From: Nocardioides sp. WS12
GTDB lineage: Bacteria > Actinomycetota > Actinomycetes > Propionibacteriales > Nocardioidaceae
Length of the DNA stretch: 64,000 nucleotides
Assembly: GCF_014108865.1 (NCBI RefSeq)
Contig: NZ_CP053928.1
Coordinates: 682,001 to 746,000, forward strand
Reading direction: 5' to 3'
Under the pieces are notes generated by a model. It had not been told where the DNA came from, did not search any database, and saw nothing but the letters and a program-made list of their open reading frames with translations. Of the stretch, positions 9,367-17,846 are shown in pieces (within the stretch, counting starts at the first letter, position 1; every line of letters begins with the position of its first letter). A program made the position numbers and the translations under genes.

Positions 9367-10054
9367 TGGTGAGACGCTGCACCTCGCTCGAGCCGGGGAC
9401 GACCACGTCGCCAACGAGCAGTTCCGAGGTGTACGACGTCAGGTCCTTCGGGACCTCGTACACCGCGTACCCGGCGCCGTCGACCCGGTGTGTGGGCACG
9501 TCCACGGACAACCCGTCGGCGGTGACGCGCACTGCCGTGACGTCGGGATGCACGGCCCAGACCCACACGAACGTGTCACCGACCAGCGTGCCGCCGTCGT
9601 TGAAGAGCGCGGGATTCGCCAGGTAGCTGGCGGTGTCGAGGTCACACCCGTCGGCACTCCCGGCGCCGTACGTCAATCCGGACGTGTTCCATTCGCTGCC
9701 GAGGAGGTTCTTGTCCTCCACCACGAACTCGACCCCGGGCACGGGTTCGCCGCACGTGCTGGTGCGCCGGCTCTCCGCGAGCAGGTACGACGACCCGTCG
9801 ACCTCGCCCTTGAGGACGATCGTGTCCTTCGGGATCGCGTCGACGTACTCCGGACCGCTCCGGAGATGGGCGCCGGCGGCCAGCGTGAGGGGGACGGCCA
9901 CGGCGCCGACGACGAGCGGCCACTTCCACCGGCTCCGCTTGCGCTCGGGAACGGGAGGCGCGTGGATGGGCGAAGGGGCATCGGTGACGGTGTCGGCCAC
10001 GGCGTGCAACGTGCGGCGGATCCGGTCCTCGAGGGGGTCGGTGAGGGTGTTCAT
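9359..10054 (-). CDS. Membrane protein, probable anti-sigma factor partner
   Basis: A 231-residue protein with a cytoplasmic N-terminus (TLTDPLEDRIRRTLHAVADT), a Lys/Arg patch, one transmembrane helix (WPLVVGAVAVPLTLAAGA, about residues 50-67) and a 160-residue extracytoplasmic domain. Its ATG shares one base with the stop of the sigma gene (TGATG), so translation is coupled. This is the usual layout of an ECF sigma factor and its membrane anti-sigma. The zinc-binding HxxxCxxC motif common in such anti-sigmas is absent, and no enzymatic motif is visible. The anti-sigma role is inferred from context. Confidence 0.65.
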   Translation of the reverse strand: MNTLTDPLEDRIRRTLHAVADTVTDAPSPIHAPPVPERKRSRWKWPLVVGAVAVPLTLAAGAHLRSGPEYVDAIPKDTIVLKGEVDGSSYLLAESRRTSTCGEPVPGVEFVVEDKNLLGSEWNTSGLTYGAGSADGCDLDTASYLANPALFNDGGTLVGDTFVWVWAVHPDVTAVRVTADGLSVDVPTHRVDGAGYAVYEVPKDLTSYTSELLVGDVVVPGSSEVQRLTRH

Positions 10055-10524
10055 CAGAGTGCCTTTCGGAGCCGGTCGAGGGCTCGACGATGGTCGGAAC
10101 GAACGGTGGAGGCGGGCCGGCCGAGGATCTCGGCGACCTCGGTGAGGGGCAGGTCCTCGTAGTAGTGCAGGACCACGGCGGCGCGCTGGTGGAGCGATAG
10201 CGAGGCAATGAGTTGCCAGGTCTCGTCGACCTCGGGCGGCAGCACGGACTGCGGGGTCGCGTGGTGCTCCCGATGTCGCTGGCTCCGGTACCACCGCCGT
10301 TGGGCGTCCTTGATCTGGTTGACCACCGCGCGCTTCAGGTAGGGCAGCGGTTCCTCGACCTGGTCCCAGCGGGGTTGCGCGGTGGCGAAGGCCGTCTGCA
10401 CGACGTCCTCCGCGAGTTCGCGGCTGCCCCCGACGAGGTAGGCCAGCCGCAGCAACGCGACCCGGTGCTCCCGGTAGGCGTCCTCAAGGGACAGCGCTGC
10501 GGCATCTTCTTCCACTTGCTCCAT
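10054..10524 (-). CDS. ECF RNA polymerase sigma factor (SigE/sigma-70 family)
   Basis: A 156-residue extracytoplasmic-function sigma factor. Region 2 covers about residues 15-75 (AYREHRVALLRLAYLVGGS through LPYLKRAVVNQIKDAQRR). Region 4 covers about 100-155, with the helix-turn-helix LTEVAEILGRPASTVRSDHR. ATG 10524 is chosen because it places region 2 at the usual distance; upstream extensions would run into the divergent gene's promoter. It is translationally coupled to the membrane protein after it, its likely anti-sigma. The target promoters are unknown. Confidence 0.88.
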   Translation of the reverse strand: MEQVEEDAAALSLEDAYREHRVALLRLAYLVGGSRELAEDVVQTAFATAQPRWDQVEEPLPYLKRAVVNQIKDAQRRWYRSQRHREHHATPQSVLPPEVDETWQLIASLSLHQRAAVVLHYYEDLPLTEVAEILGRPASTVRSDHRRALDRLRKAL

Positions 10525-10656
10525 GCACCTGTCGTCGTCCGAGCCCGCCGTCGCGTTGCACCCTTCGTGAAGTCTCTCCTGCGCTGCGGTCGCAGGGTCG
10601 GCGCCCGGCGGCAACTCGTTACGTTGTTGTGCAACGCCGTTGTCAATGGAGGAGAC

Positions 10657-11133
10657 ATGACCGAGACCGCTCGACCCACCACACCGCTGGAGCCCATGCC
10701 CGCGAGCCGGCGGCACGCGTACACCGCCATCAACAGTTCGTCCGCGCCGCTCTTCCTGGCCATGATCCTGCTGCCCCGGTCGGCCCTGACCCGGCGCCTC
10801 GTCGAGCTGGCCATGCCGCTGCACGCGACGATCGGCGTCACCTACGCGGCATTCCTCGGCTCCGGCCTGCTGAAGACGCGCACCTTCCTCGACTTCCGCG
10901 ACCCCGACCAGCTCCGCCGGGTCCTGGCCGAACACGACGTCTTCCTCGCCGGGTGGGCGCACTACATCTCGTTCGACCTGTTCGTCGGCCAGTGGATCTG
11001 GCGCGACGCGATCGCCGCCGGTCGCAGCCCTCGGCTCGCTCTGCTGCTCACCTGGCTGGCCGGTCCGATCGGCCTGACCCTCTACCTCGCCCAGCGCACC
11101 TTCGGTGCGCGCCGCGAAGGACGGGACCTCTGA
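10657..11133 (+). CDS. ABA4-like family membrane protein
   Basis: A 158-residue integral membrane protein with about four helices, resembling the ABA4-like family (named after a plant neoxanthin-synthesis factor; bacterial role unknown). Visible landmarks are LLPRSALTRRLVELAMPLHA, the conserved FRDPDQLRRVLAEHDVFLAGWAHY stretch, DLFVGQWIWRD and a final helix WLAGPIGLTLYLAQR. A strong ribosome site GGAGGAG (10648-10654) is placed 2 nt before ATG 10657, so an internal start is unlikely. It is divergent from the ECF sigma gene. Confidence 0.75.
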   Translation: MTETARPTTPLEPMPASRRHAYTAINSSSAPLFLAMILLPRSALTRRLVELAMPLHATIGVTYAAFLGSGLLKTRTFLDFRDPDQLRRVLAEHDVFLAGWAHYISFDLFVGQWIWRDAIAAGRSPRLALLLTWLAGPIGLTLYLAQRTFGARREGRDL

Positions 11134-11217
11134 TGGCCATCGCGGTGGTGGGGCTCAGTGTGCGGGTGCCGGGCGGCGCGACACGTCACTCCCCGCCCGC
11201 CGTCTCGTTGACTGCTC

Positions 11218-12063
11218 GTGGCCAGCAGCAGTGATTCTTCCGTCGGCAAGAGCCGACTGCTGAAGGCGCCGCTGGCGGACCTGAGCGGGCGCGATCCGGC
11301 CTTCATCCGGCGGATGCTGCCGCGGCTGTGGCTGGTGGCCAGCGTGTGGTTCCGAGCCGATGTCGAGGGCTTCGAGAAGGTCCCCGACGAGCCGGTGCTG
11401 TTCGTCGGCAACCACAGCGGTGGGGCCGGCGTACCGGACACCTTCGTCTTCCTGCTCGGCTACAACACCTACATGACGGTCGAGGGCCGGCCGCTGTTCG
11501 CGCTGGGTCACGAGATGGTGACCTCGCTGCCCGGCATCGGTGCGTTCGCCCGCAAGTTCGGCGTCGTCACCGCCACCCCGCGGGCCGCTGCTGACGTCTT
11601 CGCCCAGGACGGCTCGGTGCTGGTCTACCCCGGCGGCGACGTCGAGGCGCTGCGTCCGTGGCGGGATCGCCACAAGATCGTCTTCGACGGCCGCAAGGGC
11701 TTCCTCCGCCTCGCGCACGAGAACGGCGTGAAGATCGTGCCCGTCGTGGCGACCGGTGGCCAGGACACCTTCTTCGTCCTGAACGACGGCCGGAAGACCG
11801 CGAAGCTGCTGCGCTTCGACAAGCTGTTGCGGGTCAAGACGCTGCCGATCTCGTTCAGCATCCCGTGGGGTTTCCTGCCCGGCGACCTCCCGCACATCCC
11901 GCTGCCGGCGAAGATCCGGATCCAGGTGCTCGACCCGATCGACCTCACCGAGCGGTTCGGCGAGGAGCCCGACTGGGACGAGGCCTACGACTACGTCACC
12001 AGCGTGATGCAGGCCGGCCTCTCGACCCTCGCCGCGAAGACCGTTCTTCCGGTGCTCGGGTGA
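11218..12063 (+). CDS. Lysophospholipid/diacylglycerol acyltransferase family protein
   Basis: A 281-residue acyltransferase-fold protein probably acting at the inner face of the membrane in glycerolipid synthesis. The catalytic block I is NHSGGAGVPD (about residues 66-75), a variant of the usual NHX4D. EGRPLF and the block YPGGDVEALRPW, resembling the PGG motif of DGAT2/TMEM68-like enzymes, follow. LPISFSIPWGF and the LPLPAKIRIQV tail also fit that group. The start is GTG 11218; the SRPBCC gene follows after 4 nt, so they are likely cotranscribed. Confidence 0.82.
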   Translation: MASSSDSSVGKSRLLKAPLADLSGRDPAFIRRMLPRLWLVASVWFRADVEGFEKVPDEPVLFVGNHSGGAGVPDTFVFLLGYNTYMTVEGRPLFALGHEMVTSLPGIGAFARKFGVVTATPRAAADVFAQDGSVLVYPGGDVEALRPWRDRHKIVFDGRKGFLRLAHENGVKIVPVVATGGQDTFFVLNDGRKTAKLLRFDKLLRVKTLPISFSIPWGFLPGDLPHIPLPAKIRIQVLDPIDLTERFGEEPDWDEAYDYVTSVMQAGLSTLAAKTVLPVLG

Positions 12064-12067
12064 CCGC

Positions 12068-12514
12068 GTGAGTTCCACGGCCACCGTCACCGCCACCGTC
12101 GGTCGCCCTCGCGACGTGGTCTCGGCCTTCGCCACCGACCCGCAGCAGGTGCTGCCGTTGATCAGCGGGTTCGGCCGGTTCCGGTTCCTGGGTGAGCTCG
12201 ACGAACCCGGGCACGAGGAGTGGGAGGCGTTCCTCGACGTCGGCACCCTCCACATCGGCGGTGCCATCGACATCGACCGGACCGCCGACCACCACCTGGC
12301 CTGGGTGGCCGTGCGCGGCACGCGCCACACGTTCGACCTCATCGTCGAGCCGGACGGAGCGGACCGGTCGCTCGTCACGATGACGATGACGATCACCCTG
12401 TCGGGACTGGTGATGTCGCGGATCGCCGAGCAGTTCGCGCGGGGCATCATGCACCGGCACCTCGACGCCGCCATCCAGCAACTGCGTCACCACCTGGAGT
12501 GGGAACAGGGTTGA
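12068..12514 (+). CDS. SRPBCC (START-like) family protein
   Basis: A 148-residue soluble protein with the SRPBCC hydrophobic-ligand fold: TATVGRPRDVVSAFATDPQ at the N-terminus, beta strands through the middle and a long C-terminal helix (ARGIMHRHLDAAIQQLRHH). Members bind lipids or polyketides or act as cyclases and chaperones; no catalytic role can be assigned. The GTG start lies 4 nt after the acyltransferase stop. Pairing with a lipid acyltransferase suggests lipid handling, which is inference. Confidence 0.75.
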   Translation: MSSTATVTATVGRPRDVVSAFATDPQQVLPLISGFGRFRFLGELDEPGHEEWEAFLDVGTLHIGGAIDIDRTADHHLAWVAVRGTRHTFDLIVEPDGADRSLVTMTMTITLSGLVMSRIAEQFARGIMHRHLDAAIQQLRHHLEWEQG

Positions 12515-12518
12515 GCTC

Positions 12519-13142
12519 TCAGGCCGAGGCTTCCCAGACGAACCCGTCGGGGTCGGTCGCGGTGAAGCCGCCGAGGACCAGGCGGTGCGAGCCGCTGCCG
12601 TCCTCGGGAACGCCGACGTCCTTCGCCAGCGCACGCCGGCCGTAGAGGGCGAGCTTGACCGGGCCGGTGCCGGCCTCGAACTCGACGTACTTGCGGCCGT
12701 AGCTCTTGGCCACCTTCATGCCCTGCTCGATGTAGAACCGCTTGGTCGCGGCCACGTCGGTCGCGCCGAGCAGGAGCACCAGGTCGTCGTACTTCTTCTC
12801 GGCGGGGGCGGTGTCCTTCTTGTTCGAGGTCGCGACCTTCCAGATCGTCCCGTCGGGAGCCTGTACGACGCCGCCGTACCCCCAGAACGACTTGGCAGCA
12901 GGCTTCAGGACGGTCGCGCCGGCGGCCACCGCAGCGTCGATGTACGCGTTGACGTTGGCCGGCTGGGCGACCGTGAGGGAGAGGGAGAAGCCGCGGAAGC
13001 CGGTCGTGGTGGCGTCGGTGGCGCGGACGTCGATCTGGGTGTCGAAGCCGAACGCGTCGGCGTAGAAGGCCCGGGCGGCGGCCGGGTCGGCCACCTCGAG
13101 GGTGAGGGCGGACAGTGTGGTCTGGGTGTCGGTGGAGTTCAT
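12519..13142 (-). CDS. VOC (glyoxalase/bleomycin-resistance fold) family protein
   Basis: A 207-residue protein with two betaalphabetabetabeta half-domains: the first from TLEVADPAAARAFYADAFGF to QAPDGTIWKVAT, the second from LVLLLGATDVAATKRFYIEQGM to TATDPDGFVWEAS. Both keep the DP-D-G terminal turn that is typical of this superfamily. Substrate is unknown. ATG 13142 is chosen over an upstream ATG at 13172 because TAACGT lies 7 nt before it. It is convergent with the SRPBCC gene (4-bp gap) and divergent from the MDR gene at 13232. Confidence 0.83.
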   Translation of the reverse strand: MNSTDTQTTLSALTLEVADPAAARAFYADAFGFDTQIDVRATDATTTGFRGFSLSLTVAQPANVNAYIDAAVAAGATVLKPAAKSFWGYGGVVQAPDGTIWKVATSNKKDTAPAEKKYDDLVLLLGATDVAATKRFYIEQGMKVAKSYGRKYVEFEAGTGPVKLALYGRRALAKDVGVPEDGSGSHRLVLGGFTATDPDGFVWEASA

Positions 13143-13231
13143 GTCCACGACGTTAGGTCCGGCCGACCCCACCCTGCTTCTCGATTCCTGACCCGTTGGA
13201 TTGTCGCGCAGTCGGCGTAGGTTCTCGTCCC

Positions 13232-14227
13232 ATGACGACCGACCAGACAGGCACGATGCGGGCAGTGGTTCTCGATGCGGCGCCTGCGCCGCCCGAAGGA
13301 CTCGTCATTCGCGATCTCCCCGTGCCGACACCTGCGGCCGGCGAGGTGCTGATCCGCGTCCGTGCCTTCGGTCTCAACCGGTCCGAGCTGCACACGCGGA
13401 TCGGGCTGGCCCACGGTGTCACCTTCCCGCGGGTCCTCGGGATCGAGGCGACGGGGGAAGTCGCTGCGTGCCCGGGTGGCGAGCTCGCCGTCGGACAGCA
13501 GGTCGTGGCGATGATGGGCGGCATGGGCCGCACCATCAACGGCGGCTACGCCGAGTGGGTCGTCGTCCCCGTCCAGCACACGATTGCGGTCACCACCGGC
13601 CTCGACTGGGCCACCCTGGGTGCGGTGCCCGAGATGCTGCAGACCGCCTACGGCTCCCTCACCGTCGGCCTCGACGCCCAGCCCGGCGAGACCCTCCTGG
13701 TCCGAGGTGGTACGTCGTCCGTGGGCCAGGCCGCGACGATCCTGGCCAAGCAGCGCGGGATGACAGTCGTCTCCACGACGCGTTCGGCCGCGCGCACGCA
13801 GATGCTGCTGGACCTCGGCGCCGACCATGTCGTCATCGACAACGGCACCATCGCCGGCGACGTGCGGGCGCTGTTCCCGGATGGTGTTGACCGCGCGCTG
13901 GAGCTCGTGGGCGCGCCGACCCTGCTGGACACCCTCGCCACCGTCCGGGTGCACGGTGTCGCGTGCATGACCGGGATGTTGTCGAACTCGTGGACGCTGC
14001 CGGACTTCTATCCCACGGGCGACCTGCCGCGCGGCGTGTGGCTGGGCGGCTATTCCGGCAACGCCGGCGATCTGCCGGCCGACGTACTCCAGGCCTGGCT
14101 GGATGACGCCGAAGCCGGCCGCCTGCAGGTGCCGATCGGCCACGTTTACGCGTTCGACGAGATCGTCCAGGCGCACCGTGACCTGGAGGACGGGACCTAC
14201 GCGGGCAAGCTCGTCGTCCTCACCTGA
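13232..14227 (+). CDS. Quinone-oxidoreductase-like MDR dehydrogenase
   Basis: A 331-residue medium-chain dehydrogenase/reductase with an N-terminal GroES-like domain (VRAFGLNRSELHTRIG, GIEATGEV) and a Rossmann domain with VRGGTSSVGQAATILAKQRG near residue 150. The catalytic-zinc Cys/His set of alcohol dehydrogenases is missing, so it is more likely an NADPH:quinone or enone reductase. The start ATG follows TAGGTT (13218-13223) by 8 nt. It is convergent with a related but broken MDR gene. Confidence 0.87.
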   Translation: MTTDQTGTMRAVVLDAAPAPPEGLVIRDLPVPTPAAGEVLIRVRAFGLNRSELHTRIGLAHGVTFPRVLGIEATGEVAACPGGELAVGQQVVAMMGGMGRTINGGYAEWVVVPVQHTIAVTTGLDWATLGAVPEMLQTAYGSLTVGLDAQPGETLLVRGGTSSVGQAATILAKQRGMTVVSTTRSAARTQMLLDLGADHVVIDNGTIAGDVRALFPDGVDRALELVGAPTLLDTLATVRVHGVACMTGMLSNSWTLPDFYPTGDLPRGVWLGGYSGNAGDLPADVLQAWLDDAEAGRLQVPIGHVYAFDEIVQAHRDLEDGTYAGKLVVLT

Positions 14228-14246
14228 CCGTCTGGCTCCGGCCGGG

Positions 14247-15224
14247 TCAGGGGCGGAGCAGGACCTTGCCCTTGCGGCCGGGTTCGCCGTTCGCGGCGGC
14301 CGCGGCCCTGACCTCGTCGAACGAGTAGATGGTGTCGACGGGCAGGGTGAGCTTGCCCGACGCGATCCGCTCGATCAGCTCCCCGAAGAGTGCGCGGCGC
14401 TGCTCGGCCGGCATGGTCTGGCTGACGGTACTGCCCCAGAATCCCTTGACCGTGACCTGCTTGAAGATCAGGTCGCCGGACGACAGCTCCATGGTGGGCG
14501 ACTCCATCGCGCCGAAGACGACCAGCGTGCCGTTCTCTGCGAGCAGGGACAGGATGTCGCCGCTGGCAGGTCCGCCGACCGAGTCGACGCCGGCCTTGAT
14601 CGGGGCGCCGCCGGTGAGCGCGCGCACCTGGTCGGCCCAGCCCTCGGCGTCGGTCGCGACGACATTCGTGATGCCCTGGTCGCCGAGCTCGTCGACACCG
14701 GCGGCCCGGCGGACCAGGCTGATGACGTTGACCCCGCGAGCCGCGCCGAGTTGCGCGACCATCCGGCCGACGGCGCCGTTGGCGGCGTTCTGCACGAGCC
14801 AGTCACCAGAGGACAGCTCCAGTGATTCGAGCAGGCTGATCGCGCTGAACGGCATCGACACCAGCTGGGCCGCGACCTCGTCGGCGATCCCGTCGGCGAC
14901 CGGGATCAACCCGCCGGCCTTGGCGATGAAGAGCTCCGACCATGCGCCGAAGGTCCCGCCGCTGGCGACCCGCTGCCCGACCTGGAACTTGTCGACCCCC
15001 TCGCCGAGGGCGTCGATGACCCCGACCGCCTCGGTGCCGGCCCGGGCCGGGAGTTCGGGCTTGAAGCCCTAGGACCCGCGGATCGTCCAGAGGTCGTGGT
15101 TGTGGATCGCAGCCAGCAGGGTGCGCACGCGCACCTCGCCGGGACCCGGCTCGGGCACCTCCAGGTCCTCGACGCCGAGGACCTCCGCAGGGTTGCCGAA
15201 CTCGTGGTGGATGACAGCGCGCAT
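14247..15224 (-). pseudogene. MDR (zinc-binding dehydrogenase family) gene interrupted by an in-frame amber codon
   Basis: The frame from ATG 15224 encodes a complete 325-residue quinone-reductase-like MDR protein except that codon 52 is TAG (15071-15069). Upstream is MRAVIHHEFGNPAEVLGVED and on to LWTIRGS; directly after the stop, in the same frame, come GFKPELPARAGTEAVGVID, the Rossmann stretch NAANGAVGRMVAQLGAARG and the normal C-terminus EPGRKGKVLLRP. Relatives commonly have Tyr (TAC/TAT) at such a position, so one base change explains it. A restart at ATG 14909 would lack the GroES-like half. It may be a recent pseudogene, a sequencing error or a readthrough site; no other decay is visible. 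Confidence 0.8.
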
Positions 15225-15271
15225 GGGTCCAGCATGGCGCGCATGTCCAACGTCCTGGTCCAACGCTGGGT

Positions 15272-16207
15272 CTACGCCCCTGCGCGGAACGCCACCCAGG
15301 CGTCGCTCATCCGCTCCGCCTGGCCCTCGGTGAACGTGTTCATGCAGGAGTCCTGCGTGTAGTCCATGAAGTTGTGGATCGGGTCGACGCCGGGTGCGGT
15401 GCAGGTGTCGGCGCCGTCGGGGCAGTTGAACTGCGGGGCAGCCTCGCGCGGGGTGTCCGCCACGCCGTCGCCGGAAGCGGAGCAGCCGCCCTGGAAGGTG
15501 TGCTCGAGCATCAGCCAGTGGCCGACCTCGTGGGTCAGGGTGTCGCCCTCGGAGTACTTGCCCGCCGTACCGCCGGGCATCGACTCGTCGAGCATGACGA
15601 CGCCGTCGATGAAGTCACGCCCGTTGTTGTAGCCCTTGGGGAAGTACGCCCAGCCGAGCAGGCCGGCGCCGATGTTCGCGGTGTAGACGTTGAGCGTCGT
15701 GGCATCGCCGTCGTACAGGGCAGCCTTCATGTCGCGCTCGGTCTTGCCCGGCACCACGGTGTACCACTTCGCGTTGTCGACGAACTCGATCGAGGTGAGG
15801 TCGAACCGGAAGGGGGTGTCGGCCGCTTCTGCGGACGTCTCGCCAGAGTAGGCGGCGTTGAGCACGTCCATCTGCGCGTTCACCATCGTCTCGAGCCGGT
15901 CCCGATCAGCCTGGCTCGCTCCGTCGGTGATGACGTGGAAGACCGTGTTGACGGTGACCGTGCCGTCGCCGAGGTACGGCGAGTCCTTGATGACGCCGTA
16001 CTTCTTCGCCTCGTTCTTGGGGTACAGCTCGGGCTCCGCGGCGTGGGAGCCCTCGGCGACCCTGGCGCCGGAGGCATCGAGGCACGCCTCTGCCCCGGGG
16101 GATGCGGCGGCGGAGACCATCGTGGACGGTGTCGAGGCCAACGGGACGGCCAGCAGCAATGAGCTCGCGGCGACTCCGAGCAGGCGGCGTGAGGTGAGGT
16201 GCGTCAT
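15272..16207 (-). CDS. Secreted zinc metalloprotease, M43 (pappalysin/ulilysin-like) family
   Basis: A 311-residue secreted protease. A signal peptide (RRLLGVAASSLLLAVPLAS) is followed by a short propeptide-like stretch and the catalytic domain. The zinc site is HEVGHWLMLEH (HExxHxxGxxH type) and the Met-turn is FMDYTQDSCM, both diagnostic of M43 metzincins. Four Cys near the site (GGCSAS, FNCPDGADTC, DSCM) likely form disulfides. The ATG lies 6 nt after TAGGTT on the minus strand. Likely role: degradation of extracellular protein. Confidence 0.9.
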   Translation of the reverse strand: MTHLTSRRLLGVAASSLLLAVPLASTPSTMVSAAASPGAEACLDASGARVAEGSHAAEPELYPKNEAKKYGVIKDSPYLGDGTVTVNTVFHVITDGASQADRDRLETMVNAQMDVLNAAYSGETSAEAADTPFRFDLTSIEFVDNAKWYTVVPGKTERDMKAALYDGDATTLNVYTANIGAGLLGWAYFPKGYNNGRDFIDGVVMLDESMPGGTAGKYSEGDTLTHEVGHWLMLEHTFQGGCSASGDGVADTPREAAPQFNCPDGADTCTAPGVDPIHNFMDYTQDSCMNTFTEGQAERMSDAWVAFRAGA

Positions 16208-16256
16208 GGCACCAACCTAGGCAAGGGGGCGCCTGTTGTCTGCCCCCGAGGACGCG

Positions 16257-17051
16257 TCAGTCAGGTGCGTAGGCGAGCCCGCCGGCCGCCATTGCCGCCG
16301 CCATTCGGTCGAGCGCGATCGGTCCGACGCCGTGCAACGCCGCGAGGTCGCGCCGGGTCCATCCACTGACCGCTTCGAGGGTGTGCAGGTCGACGGCGCG
16401 CAGTGCGCGGGTGGCCGGTGCCCCGATGGTGCGCGGCAGCGGGGTTCCCGTGCGTCGGGGCGCCCGTTCGCGCGGACCGTCCTCGTGGTCCAGCACCGCC
16501 TCGCCGCGCGGGGACAGGCGGTAGCCGATCGCGAGCGACTCGGTCAGCCCCCGCTCCTTCAGCTTGCGTACGTCGACCTTGAACTCCGGCGTCGGACGCC
16601 CCATCTGCTCCGCGAGTTCGGGGGCGCGCACCTCCGGGTTCGCGTCGATCAGCCGCAGCGTCGCGCGGGTCCAGGGGCCGATCCGGGAGGCCGCATCGAG
16701 CCGGTCGAGCCGGGCCAGGATGTCGGCCAGTTCCTCCGCGGTCGGAACGGACTCGCGCAGGATCTCGCGGGGGTCGGGGCCGGCGTACCGCAGGCCGACC
16801 CGGAAGACCTGGCCGTCCTTGCGGACGCTCAGTGCGTCCTTGAGGGAGGCGAGGGAGGCGGCACCGCAACGGCGCGCATCGTCGGCGCGCAGGGCCGACA
16901 GTGGCACTGCGTCGACGGCGACGACCTCGAGCAGCCCGACGGCGGTCCGCAGCCGGGTGCCCACCTTCACGCGGGCCCGGTCCCAGCGCCGGAAGGCGAG
17001 GTCGAGGTCGCCATCACGGATGGCCTCGAGCTCGCCAGGTCGTATCAGCAC
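16257..17051 (-). CDS. ASCH-like domain protein with C-terminal helix-hairpin-helix-like region
   Basis: A 264-residue protein. The N-terminus (LIRPGELEAIRDGDLDLAFRR, then a KVGTRLRTAVGLLEV strand pair) resembles ASCH/PUA-like RNA-binding folds. The middle (AASRIGPWTRATLRLIDANP to FKVDVRKLKERGL) looks like a winged helix. The C-terminus (TRRDLAALHGVGPIALDRMAAAMAAGG) resembles a helix-hairpin-helix. GTG 17051 is chosen because TATGCT sits 6 nt before it; an upstream in-frame ATG at 17111 would overlap the divergent gene. A nucleic-acid-related role is inferred from the folds. Confidence 0.72.
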   Translation of the reverse strand: MLIRPGELEAIRDGDLDLAFRRWDRARVKVGTRLRTAVGLLEVVAVDAVPLSALRADDARRCGAASLASLKDALSVRKDGQVFRVGLRYAGPDPREILRESVPTAEELADILARLDRLDAASRIGPWTRATLRLIDANPEVRAPELAEQMGRPTPEFKVDVRKLKERGLTESLAIGYRLSPRGEAVLDHEDGPRERAPRRTGTPLPRTIGAPATRALRAVDLHTLEAVSGWTRRDLAALHGVGPIALDRMAAAMAAGGLAYAPD

Positions 17052-17109
17052 GATCGGAGCATAGGCACCGAACGGGTGTGGCGGGAGGGGGCCCGGGTAC
17101 GTTCCCGCC

Positions 17110-17421
17110 ATGAAGCGCTGCGCATGCGGCCGTTCGGTCGAACAACCGTGGCGGCAGCGGGACACTCCGGTCAGCCCCGCCTCGTTCCTCGCGGGCCTGT
17201 TGCTCCTCGGATTCGGGGTGGCGGCGGTCGTGGTTCCGGAGTCGCCGCACCCCGTGGGCTGGGGTGTCCTGGGCGTCCTCGGACTCGCGGCGGTCGTGGG
17301 CTGGGGGACGTCCCTCGCCCGCGGGCACCTGCACCCCGGCTGCGTCCTGGGACGCGGCCTGTGGCTGGGTCTCGCGTGGCCGGGCCTGCCGCTGCGCGTC
17401 GTATTGAGCCTGCCGTTCTGA
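17110..17421 (+). CDS. Small membrane protein
   Basis: A 103-residue protein, unrecognised. It begins MKRCACGRSVEQPW, where CxC could bind metal, followed by two hydrophobic helices (SFLAGLLLLGFGVAAVVV and GWGVLGVLGLAAVVGWG) and a Gly/Leu-rich tail. The ATG lies 6 nt after TACGTT, a leaderless promoter pattern that supports expression. It precedes the arsR gene by 47 bp but has its own promoter and is probably separate. Confidence 0.55.
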   Translation: MKRCACGRSVEQPWRQRDTPVSPASFLAGLLLLGFGVAAVVVPESPHPVGWGVLGVLGLAAVVGWGTSLARGHLHPGCVLGRGLWLGLAWPGLPLRVVLSLPF

Positions 17422-17432
17422 CCCTGACGGGC

Positions 17433-17482
17433 TTGACCAGCGACGCCAAACGGTGATTACATCGTCGTATGGCGATGAATCA
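17433..17482 (+). promoter_or_regulatory. arsR promoter with overlapping inverted-repeat operator
   Basis: -35 TTGACC (17433-17438), 18-bp spacer, -10 TTACAT (17457-17462), then 6 nt to ATG 17469: a near-consensus leaderless promoter. An imperfect inverted repeat, TGATTACATCG (17454-17464) against CGATGAATCA (17473-17482), spans the -10 and start codon. Occupancy by the ArsR product would block transcription, as in ArsR/SmtB autoregulation. Binding is inferred. Confidence 0.65.
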
Positions 17483-17846
17483 GGTGGAGCCGACCAGCGA
17501 GGTCGAGGCACTCGTCGCGGCGGCCTGCCTGCTGCACGGACTCAGTGATCCCAACCGGCTCGCGATCCTGCAACATCTCGCCCTGGGCGAGCACCGCGTC
17601 ATCGATCTCACCGACCACCTGGGGCTCGCGCAGTCGACGGTCTCCAAGCACCTCGCCCTGTTGCGCGACTGCGGCCTGGTCGTGTCGCGCCCGAGCGGTC
17701 GGGCGTCGATGTTCTCGCTCGCCCACCCCGAGGCGACCGCCGACATCCTGCGCGCCACCGAGCGCCTGCTCGAAGCCACCGGTGAAGCGGTGGTGCTCAG
17801 TGCGAACTTCGGTCCCGCCGCCCTCCACGCCGACGAGGAGTGGTGA
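17469..17846 (+). CDS. ArsR/SmtB-family metal-responsive repressor
   Basis: A 125-residue winged-helix repressor. The recognition helix region is IDLTDHLGLAQSTVSKHLALLRDCG (about residues 45-70), followed by the wing VVSRPSGRASMFSLAH. The classical ELCVCDL metal loop is absent; potential metal ligands are His residues of the C-terminal helix and the acidic tail HADEEW, closer to the alpha5-type zinc/nickel sensors. The stop overlaps the next gene's ATG (TGATG), coupling it to the efflux pump it presumably controls. Confidence 0.88.
   Translation: MAMNQVEPTSEVEALVAAACLLHGLSDPNRLAILQHLALGEHRVIDLTDHLGLAQSTVSKHLALLRDCGLVVSRPSGRASMFSLAHPEATADILRATERLLEATGEAVVLSANFGPAALHADEEW

Noticed and set aside
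10621..10650. CGTTG/CAACG/CGTTG short repeats before the ABA4-like gene
   Set aside because: Only 5-bp arms, and no linked regulator; too weak to call an operator.
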